Below, piece by piece: positions 1 to 6,240 of a stretch of 6,414 bases of DNA. The notes beneath the pieces were generated by a model. That model was not told where the DNA came from. It saw nothing but the letters and a program-made list of their open reading frames with translations, and did not search any database. The DNA comes from DATBAK01 sp036787815. Its GTDB lineage: Bacteria > Actinomycetota > Acidimicrobiia > IMCC26256 > PALSA-610. The translations under genes and the position numbers were made by a program. The DNA lies in NCBI GenBank assembly GCA_036787815.1, contig DAIQOP010000235.1:1-6414 (forward strand), read 5' to 3'. Within the stretch, counting starts at the first letter, position 1. Every line of letters starts with the position of its first letter.

Positions 1-746
1 GCACGCAGCTTCTCGAGCGCGGAGATCAACCCCGGCGGGTAGCGGGTGAGCAGCACGCCCGACGCGTCGGCCTGGTACTCGCGCCGGCGACTGATCGCCA
101 TCTGCATCAGCGACGCGATGATCGGCGCGAGGACGAGGAGCAGCAAGCCGAACACCGCGAGGATCACGCCGAGCGGGCCCGCGTCGTTGCTGTCGCGCCG
201 GTCGCGCCCACCGCCCCAGAACATGAAGCGCAGGAAGAAGTCGGACAGCAACGCGATGATGCCCACCATGGTGACGGCGAGCGTCATCACCAGCGTGTCG
301 TAGTTCTTCACGTGGCTGAGCTCGTGCGCGAGCACGCCCTCGAGCTCGACCCGGTTCATCTTCTCGAGCAGGCCCGACGTGACCGCGATCGCGGCGTGCT
401 GCGGGCTGCGCCCGGTCGCGAACGCGTTCGGCGCCGGGTCGTCGATGACGTAGAGCCGTGGCTTCGGCAGGCCGGCCGCGATGCAGAGGCCTTCAACGAG
501 GTTGTGGAACCGCGCGTACGTCTGCGGGTCGGCCGGCTTCGCGCGGCTCATCGCGAGCGCGATCTTGTCGGAGTTGTAGTACGACGCGAACGAGCCGCCG
601 ATCGCGATGACGGCCGCGATCACGAACCCGATGAGCCCGAAGCGCGTGAAGTAGTTGATGACGGCGACGGTCGCGAAGACGAGCAGCGCGAAGGCCGCGA
701 TCATCACGACCGTGCGCCGCTTGTTCGCGGCGATCTGTTCGTACAC
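1..746 (-). CDS. htpX: HtpX-like M48 membrane zinc metalloprotease, C-terminus cut off by window edge
   Basis: Membrane-bound zinc endopeptidase of the HtpX/M48 family, expected to degrade misfolded membrane proteins with its active site at the cytoplasmic face. The 248 visible residues start MYEQIAANKRRT. Hydrophobic segments lie near residues 13-31 and 37-56, and two more near 152-170 and 191-214. The zinc motif HELSH is at 141-145, and the third ligand is probably E223 in the REYQAD motif. Full-length relatives are about 285-300 residues, so roughly 40-50 are missing. I chose the GTG at 744-746: it gives the usual short basic N-terminus before the first membrane segment and has GAGG six bases upstream. 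That GAGG lies in a small inverted repeat, CGAGG-AA-CCTCG (746-757 on the plus strand), which might partly mask it. It follows lemA by 42 bases on the same strand, a pairing common in bacteria, so the two are probably co-transcribed. Confidence 0.93.
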   Translation of the reverse strand, partial: MYEQIAANKRRTVVMIAAFALLVFATVAVINYFTRFGLIGFVIAAVIAIGGSFASYYNSDKIALAMSRAKPADPQTYARFHNLVEGLCIAAGLPKPRLYVIDDPAPNAFATGRSPQHAAIAVTSGLLEKMNRVELEGVLAHELSHVKNYDTLVMTLAVTMVGIIALLSDFFLRFMFWGGGRDRRDSNDAGPLGVILAVFGLLLLVLAPIIASLMQMAISRRREYQADASGVLLTRYPPGLISALEKLR

Positions 747-788
747 GAGGAACCTCGGTGCCGGGCGGTCGGTGTGGGAACCGCGTGC

Positions 789-1343
789 TTAGAACTGGAC
801 CTTCGGCACTTCGCGGTCGGTCGCGTCGTCCGTCTGGAAGTACTCGCGCGGCTTGAAGTTGAACATGCCGGCGATCGTGTTCGACGGGAACGTCTCGATC
901 TTGTTGTCGTACTTCAAGACGGTGTCGTTGTAGAACTGGCGGGCGTAGGAGATGCGGTCCTCGGTCGAGGTGAGCTCCTCCTGCAGGGCCAGGAAGTTCT
1001 GGTTCGCCTTGAGGTCGGGATACGCCTCGGCCAGGGCGAAGATCGACTTCAGGGCGCCCGTCAGCGCGTTCTCCGCCTGGGCCGATGCCTGCGGCCCCTG
1101 CGCGCTCATCGCGGCGTTGCGGGCCTGGACCACCGCTTCGAGGGTGCCCGACTCGTGCGCGGCGTAGCCCTTGACCGTCTCGATGAGGTTCGGGATGAGG
1201 TCGTGGCGGCGCTTGAGCTGGACGTCGATCTGCGACCACGCGTTGTCGCCCCGGTTGCGCAGGCGGACGAGCCCGTTGTATTGGGCGACGAAGAAGAGGA
1301 GGACCAGGACGACGAGGACGATGATGATGATGACTGGGAGCAC
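789..1343 (-). CDS. lemA: LemA family membrane-anchored protein
   Basis: LemA family protein of 184 residues, a normal length for the family. One hydrophobic segment at residues 3-19 anchors the N-terminus in the membrane, and the rest is a helical domain. Family signatures are visible: NAWSQIDVQLKRR at 34-46 followed by HDLIPNLIETVKGY (47-60), the AYPDLKAN stretch near 107-114, and the C-terminal FKPREYF at 163-169. The biochemical role of LemA proteins is not settled. Linkage to htpX, as here, suggests membrane protein quality control, but that is inference from gene neighbourhood. The start is GTG at 1341-1343, with AAAGG eight bases upstream. The next possible start would remove the membrane segment. 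It lies 46 bases after pimA and 42 before htpX on the same strand, so it could be read through from pimA or have its own weak promoter in the 1344-1389 gap. Confidence 0.93.
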   Translation of the reverse strand: MLPVIIIIVLVVLVLLFFVAQYNGLVRLRNRGDNAWSQIDVQLKRRHDLIPNLIETVKGYAAHESGTLEAVVQARNAAMSAQGPQASAQAENALTGALKSIFALAEAYPDLKANQNFLALQEELTSTEDRISYARQFYNDTVLKYDNKIETFPSNTIAGMFNFKPREYFQTDDATDREVPKVQF

Positions 1344-1370
1344 GGTCGCTGCCTTTCGCGACTGGGGGAA

Positions 1371-1388
1371 TGCCTCAGTGTAGAGGCA
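1371..1388 (-). terminator. Small hairpin just after pimA, possible weak terminator
   Basis: TGCCTC and GAGGCA form a perfect six-base stem around a six-base loop, starting one base after the pimA stop codon. In the transcribed minus strand it is followed by TTCCCCC rather than a run of T, so it is not a canonical intrinsic terminator. The loop on the minus strand reads TACACT, which resembles a -10 element for lemA, but no convincing -35 lies the right distance upstream. Either reading is tentative. Confidence 0.25.
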
Positions 1389-1389
1389 C

Positions 1390-2460
1390 TCAGCCTTGCT
1401 TTACGGCCTCCTCGTAGAGGTCGCCATAGGCCTCCGCGAGCCGGGCCATCGAGAGCTCGTCGGCCCGCTGCCGCCCGGCGGCCACGAGCCGGGCCCGCAA
1501 CTCGGCGTCGTCGAGCGCCCGGCGCAGGGCCTCACGCAACGCGTTCGGGTCGTCGGGGGTGGCGAGCAACCCTTCGCGACCGTCGCGCGCGACGTTCGCG
1601 TAGCCGTCGATCTTCGACGCGACGATCGCGGTGCCGGCGGCCATGGCCTCGAGCAGCACCACGCCGAACGACTCGCTGCGCACCGCCGGCGCACAGAACA
1701 CCGTCGCCGCGCGCAGCCGCCGGTTGCGCTCGTCGTCGGTGACGGCACCGACCCACTCGACGTCCGGCACTCCGCGACGCGCGAGCGCGTCGGTCTGCGG
1801 ACCGCTACCGGCGACCCAGAGCACCGCGTCTCGGTCGATCCCCGCCCACGCGTCGAGCAGCACGCTCAGGCCCTTGCGCGGCTCGTGGCGACCGACGAAC
1901 AACACCGCGGGCCGGCGCGCCGGCCATGGCTCGGCGTTCGCGAAGCGATCGACCTCGATGCCGTTCCAGAGCAGCCGGATGTCCGAAGGGCCGTAGACAC
2001 GCACCGCCGTCGCGCGCGCGGCCTCCGACACCGCGACCCGCGCGGAGAGTCGCTCGAGCCGGGTGCGAAGCGCGGGGAGCAACCATTCGCGACCGACGTC
2101 GCCCGAGATGTGGAAGGTGCCGATCATCGGCTGGTCGCGATCCACGAGCAGCGCGAGCGCGGGGCCGGGGACGATCGGCTCGTGCAGATGCACGACGTCG
2201 GGTTCGAGCCGCTCGCACACGTCGAGGGTGCGCTGCGCGACGACCTTGCCGGTCGAGATCGGTGCCAGCGATCCGTTGCTCTCCCAATTGCGACTCGGGC
2301 CGATCGAGATGACGCCGGGGCCCGGAGGCGGGCCGTCGCAGGGACCGAGCAACCGCACGTCGATGCCGAGCTTGCGCAGCTCGCGCGTGAGCCCGAGCGC
2401 CTGGGCCTGCACGCCGCCGGGGCGGGTGAGCGAGTACGGGCACACCATGAGCACCCGCAT
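1390..2460 (-). CDS. pimA: PimA-like GT4 phosphatidylinositol mannosyltransferase
   Basis: GT-B fold glycosyltransferase of family GT4, 356 residues. It probably transfers mannose from GDP-mannose to the inositol of phosphatidylinositol, the first committed step of PIM synthesis at the cytoplasmic membrane face. Hallmarks in order: MVCPYS (5-10), the glycine loop PGGVQ (14-18), HEP (93-95), TFH with H117, AVSEAAR (143-149), NGIEV (166-170), GRHEPRKG with R191 and K196 (190-197), CAP (256-258), and the EX7E motif ESFGVVLLE with E263 and E271. These match mycobacterial PimA motif by motif and at similar positions, as I recall that protein; no alignment was run. The start is ATG at 2458-2460, with AAGGA ten bases upstream. 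The gene sits last in the order pgsA-patA-pimA, the order known in mycobacteria, which supports PimA over a generic GT4 enzyme. Another acceptor cannot be excluded from sequence alone. Confidence 0.88.
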   Translation of the reverse strand: MRVLMVCPYSLTRPGGVQAQALGLTRELRKLGIDVRLLGPCDGPPPGPGVISIGPSRNWESNGSLAPISTGKVVAQRTLDVCERLEPDVVHLHEPIVPGPALALLVDRDQPMIGTFHISGDVGREWLLPALRTRLERLSARVAVSEAARATAVRVYGPSDIRLLWNGIEVDRFANAEPWPARRPAVLFVGRHEPRKGLSVLLDAWAGIDRDAVLWVAGSGPQTDALARRGVPDVEWVGAVTDDERNRRLRAATVFCAPAVRSESFGVVLLEAMAAGTAIVASKIDGYANVARDGREGLLATPDDPNALREALRRALDDAELRARLVAAGRQRADELSMARLAEAYGDLYEEAVKQG

Positions 2461-2470
2461 TACACCGACA

Positions 2471-2498
2471 TCCTTGTGCGCGCTCCACTGCCGCGCAC
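2471..2498 (-). promoter_or_regulatory. pimA ribosome binding site with an abutting hairpin
   Basis: In the patA-pimA gap the minus strand carries AAGGA (plus-strand TCCTT at 2471-2475), ten bases before the pimA ATG. Directly upstream of it, GTGCGCG (2476-2482) and CGCGCAC (2492-2498) form a perfect seven-base, GC-rich stem around a nine-base loop. The stem ends exactly where the ribosome binding site begins. It could protect a processed mRNA end or tune pimA translation; neither is demonstrated. Confidence 0.4.
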
Positions 2499-2518
2499 TG
2501 GAGCCGTTCGCCGCGCGG

Positions 2519-3499
2519 TCACGCGCGCTCCGCTGCTGGTGTGTCGCTCGGCCAGTTGGGCTGGAGGAGATGCCACTGCTGCGGTTCGGCCGAGATCAGC
2601 CCCTCGAACTCGGTCGCGAGCGACTGGGTGATGCGCCCGACGTCGTCGCGGACCGAGCCGCGTCGCGTCGTATCGATCGGGGGTCGCACCACCGCATGAT
2701 GACCTCCGCCGGGCCGGAAGTACACCGCCACCGGCACGATGACCGCCCCGGTACGGAGCGCGAGCGTCGCTGGACCGGCCGGCATCGTCGTGGTCTCCCC
2801 GAAGAACTCGACCGCGACGCCGTCGCCCTGCAGGTCGCGGTCGCACACGAGGGCGAGCAGCCAGTTGTCGCGCAGGGCGCGCAACGAGGCGCTCGCGGCC
2901 TTCGGGCCGAGCGCGACGACCGTCATGCCCATCGCGGCGCGCACCTCGACGAACCACTCGAACAGCTCCGGCGGCTCGACCGGCTCGACGACGACGAGCA
3001 GCCGGTTGCCCTTCACCTGGGTCGCCCACGCACCCGCGTACTCCCACCCACCGAGGTGCGGCAACGCGAGGATCACCCCGTGGCCGGCGGCGAGACCGGC
3101 TTCCACGTGCTCGTAACCCTCGACCTCGAAGTCCCTGGCGAAGTCGGCGCCGTGCGCCTCGTACGGCAGGCGGAACATCTCGAGCCAGTACCGCGCGTAC
3201 GAGTCGAAGGTGCCGGTGACCGCCCTGCGCAACGCGGAGCCCTCGAGCCGTCCACGGCTCGCGCGGCGCATGTGCCGCTCCGCCATACGGCGCCGTGCCG
3301 GCATCGCGAGGCTGAGGGCGCGGCCGGCGCCGGTGGCGAGCGGCCGACCCACCCCGGGCGGAACCGCCCGCGCGATCAGCGCGCCGGCACGGTACGCGAG
3401 GTAGGTCGCGCGGCCGCCGAGCGGTGTGTGGCCCGATCGGTCACGGACGGCTGCTTCCGCGCCGATCGACGACCCGGCCGCGGGATCGGATGCCGACAC
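2519..3499 (-). CDS. patA: PatA-like phosphatidylinositol mannoside acyltransferase (LPLAT family)
   Basis: Membrane-associated acyltransferase of the LpxL/HtrB-like lysophospholipid acyltransferase family, 326 residues. In PIM synthesis PatA moves a fatty acyl chain from acyl-CoA to the mannose added by PimA. The H-x4-E/D catalytic motif appears as HLGGWE, H148 and E153, followed by the typical YAGAW. Further family features are DRDLQGDGVAVEFFGE at 220-235, AGPATLALRTGA at 241-252 and the C-terminal PQQWHLLQPNW at 306-316. A hydrophobic patch near 33-47 may help membrane contact. The call of PatA over a general LPLAT acyltransferase rests mainly on its position between pgsA and pimA. The start used is GTG at 3497-3499, but no ribosome binding site is visible. 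An in-frame TGA, the pgsA stop, lies two codons upstream, so it cannot be extended, and translation probably depends on coupling to pgsA. The first 28 or so residues look unconserved, so a later start is possible. Confidence 0.85.
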   Translation of the reverse strand: MSASDPAAGSSIGAEAAVRDRSGHTPLGGRATYLAYRAGALIARAVPPGVGRPLATGAGRALSLAMPARRRMAERHMRRASRGRLEGSALRRAVTGTFDSYARYWLEMFRLPYEAHGADFARDFEVEGYEHVEAGLAAGHGVILALPHLGGWEYAGAWATQVKGNRLLVVVEPVEPPELFEWFVEVRAAMGMTVVALGPKAASASLRALRDNWLLALVCDRDLQGDGVAVEFFGETTTMPAGPATLALRTGAVIVPVAVYFRPGGGHHAVVRPPIDTTRRGSVRDDVGRITQSLATEFEGLISAEPQQWHLLQPNWPSDTPAAERA

Positions 3500-3505
3500 G
3501 CGTGG

Positions 3506-4249
3506 TCAGGGCCGCGTGCGGCGGCGCGACGCCAGGTGGCGCGGCTTCGAACGGTCGCGCGGGCGGCGGGTCTCCCACCACGAGCGCAGCCGGGGCGAAC
3601 CACCGTCGATCCGGGGGGACGCGAACGGCCGCCGCTCGCGACGCGGCTCACGCCGCTGACGGGGCGGACGTGCGGGCCGGTCGGCCCGGCGCCAGACGAT
3701 CACGAACCGCTGCACGGCCGTGAAGGCCGTGAGGACGAGCATCACCCACATCACCGGCACGAGCACGTCGAACGCGCAGCCGAACCCGAGGAACACGAAC
3801 CGTTCGGCCCGTTCCATGAGGCCGCCGCGCGCCTGCACGCCGAGCGACTCGGCCTTCGCGCGCTCGTAGGAGATGACCATCGAGAGACCCGCGACCGCGA
3901 GCACCAGCACCGGGAGGTGGGGGTTGCGCGGGGCGAGGTACCAGGCGACGCCGCCGAGCAGCAACGCGTCGGAGACCCGGTCGGCAACCGAGTCGAAGAA
4001 CGCGCCACGTGCGGACGACTGGCCCGTGCGGCGGGCGACGGCGCCGTCGAGCAGGTCGCCGAGGCCGCTCACGGCGATCCCGACGACACCCCACACGAGA
4101 TGACCCGAACCGATGAGCACGGCGGTCACGGCCGACGCGACCAGCCCGAACGCGGTCAACGCATCGGGCGTCACACCGATCCGGCGCAGCCGGTCACCGA
4201 GCGGCTGCAGGCCCCGTTCGACTCCCGCTCGCCAATGTCGGTCGAGCAT
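3506..4249 (-). CDS. pgsA: CDP-alcohol phosphatidyltransferase, probable phosphatidylinositol phosphate synthase
   Basis: Integral membrane enzyme, 247 residues, that would condense CDP-diacylglycerol with inositol 1-phosphate to make phosphatidylinositol phosphate. The full family motif is present: D65, D68, G69, A72, R73, then eight residues, G82, D86 and D90. Hydrophobic segments lie near 31-64, 94-105, 111-127 and 151-178. ISYERAKAE (126-134), MERAER (145-150) and VQR (179-181) resemble the inositol-phosphate binding region of actinobacterial PIP synthases rather than glycerophosphate enzymes. That assignment is from memory of the family and from the patA-pimA context. I chose the ATG at 4247-4249 because AAGGGA lies about nine bases upstream and the N-terminus then matches relatives. 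The frame stays open to 4357, but the extra 36 residues look non-coding. Odd point: residues 187-247 form a tail with 23 arginines in 61 positions, making the protein longer than the roughly 217-residue mycobacterial enzyme. Its stop is six bases before patA. Confidence 0.9.
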   Translation of the reverse strand: MLDRHWRAGVERGLQPLGDRLRRIGVTPDALTAFGLVASAVTAVLIGSGHLVWGVVGIAVSGLGDLLDGAVARRTGQSSARGAFFDSVADRVSDALLLGGVAWYLAPRNPHLPVLVLAVAGLSMVISYERAKAESLGVQARGGLMERAERFVFLGFGCAFDVLVPVMWVMLVLTAFTAVQRFVIVWRRADRPARPPRQRREPRRERRPFASPRIDGGSPRLRSWWETRRPRDRSKPRHLASRRRTRP

Positions 4250-4291
4250 CCCGGTATTTCCCTTCCGGATCGCGTTCTCGAGGGCCGGCTC

Positions 4292-4313
4292 TCTCGGGGA
4301 CCCTTCCCCGAGA
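4292..4313. other. Perfect nine-base-stem hairpin in the gap before pgsA
   Basis: TCTCGGGGA and TCCCCGAGA form a perfect nine-base stem with loop CCCT. It lies 42 bases upstream of the pgsA start and about 100 bases past the stop of the upstream hydrolase gene. No T-run follows on the minus strand, so it is not a standard intrinsic terminator. It could still stop or slow transcription from the hydrolase gene, or be part of the pgsA leader. No convincing pgsA promoter was found in 4250-4415. Confidence 0.45.
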
Positions 4314-4339
4314 CGGTGTGCGGGAAGCACCGCCCACGC

Positions 4340-4355
4340 GCTCGCGTCCGCGAGC
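4340..4355. other. Short hairpin in the hydrolase-pgsA gap
   Basis: GCTCGC and GCGAGC form a six-base stem with loop GTCC, 27 bases from the larger hairpin at 4292-4313. With such high GC content a stem this short may arise by chance. It is recorded because the two hairpins together occupy much of the 166-base gap. Confidence 0.25.
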
Positions 4356-4415
4356 AACGCTACCAGGGTACCGCCGGGGTGCCGTGGACGTCGGGGCCGG
4401 GACGCGACCCGCCGG

Positions 4416-6080
4416 TCAGGCGATGACCCCGAGGCCGAGGCCGTAGTACCCGCCGATGTTGGCCATCCGGGCCCGGCTGAACACCACGAAGAACACGTCG
4501 TTGGGAACCACCGTGGTGTTGGCCTTCACGGTGACGTCGATGTACGCCCGGGTCTGGCCCGGCGCGAACACGAGCGATCCCGAGCGACTCACGTAGTCGA
4601 CGCCGGGGCGGGCGTTGACACTGGGCGGGAACGATGCCGTCGCGAAGTGCACGGACGCGGCCACCGCACCGGGGGCGTCGAGCGTCACGGGAATCCGCAG
4701 GATCGTGGTGCCCGATCGAGGCTTGGCGACCACCGCCACGCCCGGCACGATGTTCGGCGCGCTCGGAGCGACCATGTTCGACACCTCCGACCCGACGCCC
4801 GCGCTGCTCCCCCGCATCGGCACGACCGTGAACCGCTCCGTGGTGCCGAGCCCGAGGGCGAAGTCGGCCGAGCGCGCGTCGCCGCCGACCGTCATCGTCG
4901 CGCCGCTCGCGCTCGCGATCACCCGGTAGCTGGTGATCGGCTGCCCGTAGTCCCACATTGGCGGCGACCAGGTCACGCGGGCTCCACCGCTCGAGGCGAC
5001 CGCGCGCACGTCGCGCGGTGCCTGCAGCTGGCGCCGGACGGCCGCGAACACCGGCTTGGGCACACCGGCGTGGTCGACCATGCCCATGTTCTGGTTCACG
5101 TCGGCGGGGTTCGTTCCGAGATCGCGGATCGTGTAGAAGAAGATCGGACCGTGGAAGCTCCAACTGGTCCACTGGTCGATCGCCCCGGAGATGTCGGCGG
5201 CCTGCGCCGCGGCGCTCACGGCCTTGGCGTCGGTGCCGGTCGCGAACCCCACCTCGGTGCCCCACACCTGCTTCGCGCCGTCACCGTTGGCCGCCATGAG
5301 CGCGTGCACGTCGGGGGTCCGGTAGAAGGTGTTCCACGTGGCCGCGTACATCGGCGCGTAGGGATACGAGTAGGGGTGGTAGCCGACCGCGTCGAAGCTC
5401 GTGCGGCCGCCGTGCGCGTAGATCGACGCGAGGAACGTGAACGGCGCGACGTCGTGACCGTTGTCGGTCGCGGGCGAGAGACCTCCCGTCACCACCGTCG
5501 CGGAGGGATCGGCTTGCTTGATCGCCGCGCCCGCGAGCCGCAGCAGCGTCGTGTACGCGGCCGGATCCGCGCGCGGTGCCCAGAACATCGCGTTGTTCGG
5601 CTCGTTCCAGATCTCCCACGCGTGCACACCCATCGGCGCGTAGCGCTGCGCGGCCGTCTGTACGAACGTCGCGTAGTCGCTCGGGTTCGTGGGCGGGTAC
5701 TTGTCGGTCGGGCCCGATCGCGCCCAGCTGGGTGTGTAGTCGGCGAGCGCGAGGACCCGCAGACCGCGTGCGGTCGCGGCGCGGACGAACGTGTCGGTCG
5801 CGGTCCACGAGAACCGGCCGCGCTGGAGCTCGATCGCCGACCAGTAGAAGTCGGCGCGCACCCATGTCATCCCGGCCGCGACCATCGCGTCGAGATCGGC
5901 GTTCATCAGGGCCGGCGATTCCCAGGCGATGCTCGGCTGCTGGCTGCCGACATCGGGACCACCGACGGCTGCCGCCACACCGGCGCCCGGCTGCGCGGCC
6001 AACGCCGGCAGCAACGCCAACGTCAGCACTCCGGTCATCACGATCACGGCGCGACGACGAACTACGGAACTTGCTCGCAT
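4416..6080 (-). CDS. Secreted GH39/PslG-like glycoside hydrolase with FN3 and Calx-beta domains
   Basis: Predicted exported polysaccharide-cleaving enzyme of 554 residues. It begins with a signal peptide: a basic start with RRR at 8-10, a hydrophobic core at about 11-29, and alanine-rich candidate cleavage sites near 29 and 38. No lipobox or anchor is seen. A TIM-barrel domain at about 43-352 resembles clan GH-A, closest in feel to GH39/PslG-like enzymes. WEIWNEPN at 155-162 supplies the likely acid/base E160, HPYSYPY starts at 235, and VWGTEVG supplies the likely nucleophile E276. A fibronectin type III domain follows at about 355-440. A Calx-beta-like domain at about 446-554 has GVDYVSRSGSLVFAPGQT (493-510), ending where that fold normally ends. 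The start is ATG at 6078-6080 with GGGGAA six bases upstream. A TTG nine codons earlier is less likely. The substrate is unknown. The gene diverges from the EF-G-like gene and precedes pgsA on the same strand by 166 bases; no functional link to PIMs is shown. Confidence 0.88.
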   Translation of the reverse strand: MRASSVVRRRAVIVMTGVLTLALLPALAAQPGAGVAAAVGGPDVGSQQPSIAWESPALMNADLDAMVAAGMTWVRADFYWSAIELQRGRFSWTATDTFVRAATARGLRVLALADYTPSWARSGPTDKYPPTNPSDYATFVQTAAQRYAPMGVHAWEIWNEPNNAMFWAPRADPAAYTTLLRLAGAAIKQADPSATVVTGGLSPATDNGHDVAPFTFLASIYAHGGRTSFDAVGYHPYSYPYAPMYAATWNTFYRTPDVHALMAANGDGAKQVWGTEVGFATGTDAKAVSAAAQAADISGAIDQWTSWSFHGPIFFYTIRDLGTNPADVNQNMGMVDHAGVPKPVFAAVRRQLQAPRDVRAVASSGGARVTWSPPMWDYGQPITSYRVIASASGATMTVGGDARSADFALGLGTTERFTVVPMRGSSAGVGSEVSNMVAPSAPNIVPGVAVVAKPRSGTTILRIPVTLDAPGAVAASVHFATASFPPSVNARPGVDYVSRSGSLVFAPGQTRAYIDVTVKANTTVVPNDVFFVVFSRARMANIGGYYGLGLGVIA

Positions 6081-6097
6081 TGCGGCTTCCCCAGGGT

Positions 6098-6139
6098 TGG
6101 CGATCAACCTCGCCAGCCCACCCGATGCAGAGGCATCGG
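6098..6139 (-). promoter_or_regulatory. Two tandem hairpins in the leader of the hydrolase gene
   Basis: On the minus strand just upstream of the hydrolase start, two perfect stem-loops lie six bases apart. TGGCGA/TCGCCA (6098-6115) has six pairs and loop TCAACC on the plus strand. CCGATGC/GCATCGG (6122-6139) has seven pairs and loop AGAG. The nearer one starts 17 bases before the ATG, close to the GGGGAA ribosome binding site. GGTTG and CAACC in the same stretch (plus-strand bases 6095-6109) could pair instead of the first stem. This may be an RNA regulatory leader or a protein-binding site; no known riboswitch could be assigned. Confidence 0.35.
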
Positions 6140-6204
6140 CGCGATCGCGACCCGAGTGAAGGCATTTGCGCTGCTCGCCGCGTGCTCGCCGGTGCTGCGG
6201 TTCC

Positions 6205-6210
6205 TACAAT
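6205..6210 (+). promoter_or_regulatory. Putative -10 element for the EF-G-like gene
   Basis: TACAAT is close to the sigma-70 -10 consensus in a GC-rich background and lies 30 bases upstream of the GTG start, giving a plausible short leader that contains the G-rich ribosome binding site. The best -35 at 17-base spacing is GTGCTC (6182-6187), a poor match, so the promoter is tentative. Confidence 0.4.
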
Positions 6211-6240
6211 CAGCCTCCAGCCAACGAGACAGGGGGGTTT

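Noticed and set aside
1377..1382. TACACT as a firm lemA promoter -10
   Set aside because: No acceptable -35 lies 16-18 bases upstream and the hexamer forms the loop of a hairpin, so it was not listed as a promoter.
312..1742. Long plus-strand open frame of 476 codons
   Set aside because: It lies antisense to htpX, lemA and pimA, has highly charged low-complexity composition and no recognisable motif. High GC content keeps such frames open.
4250..4357. Upstream extension of PgsA by 36 residues
   Set aside because: The extension has no resemblance to PgsA relatives and lies over the hairpins; the ATG at 4247-4249 has a good ribosome binding site.
2063..4426. Very long plus-strand open frame of 787 codons
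   Set aside because: It is antisense to pimA, patA and pgsA, whose motifs are clear. Its product is rich in R, H, D and E with no domain, as expected from the reverse complement of GC-rich genes.
6081..6107. TTG start nine codons upstream for the hydrolase
   Set aside because: The ATG at 6078-6080 has a well-placed GGGGAA and gives a normal signal peptide; the added residues would cover the ribosome binding site.
6081..6240. c-di-AMP (ydaO) riboswitch before the hydrolase
   Set aside because: I looked for the conserved purine-rich blocks of this class on the minus strand and did not find them in the right order.
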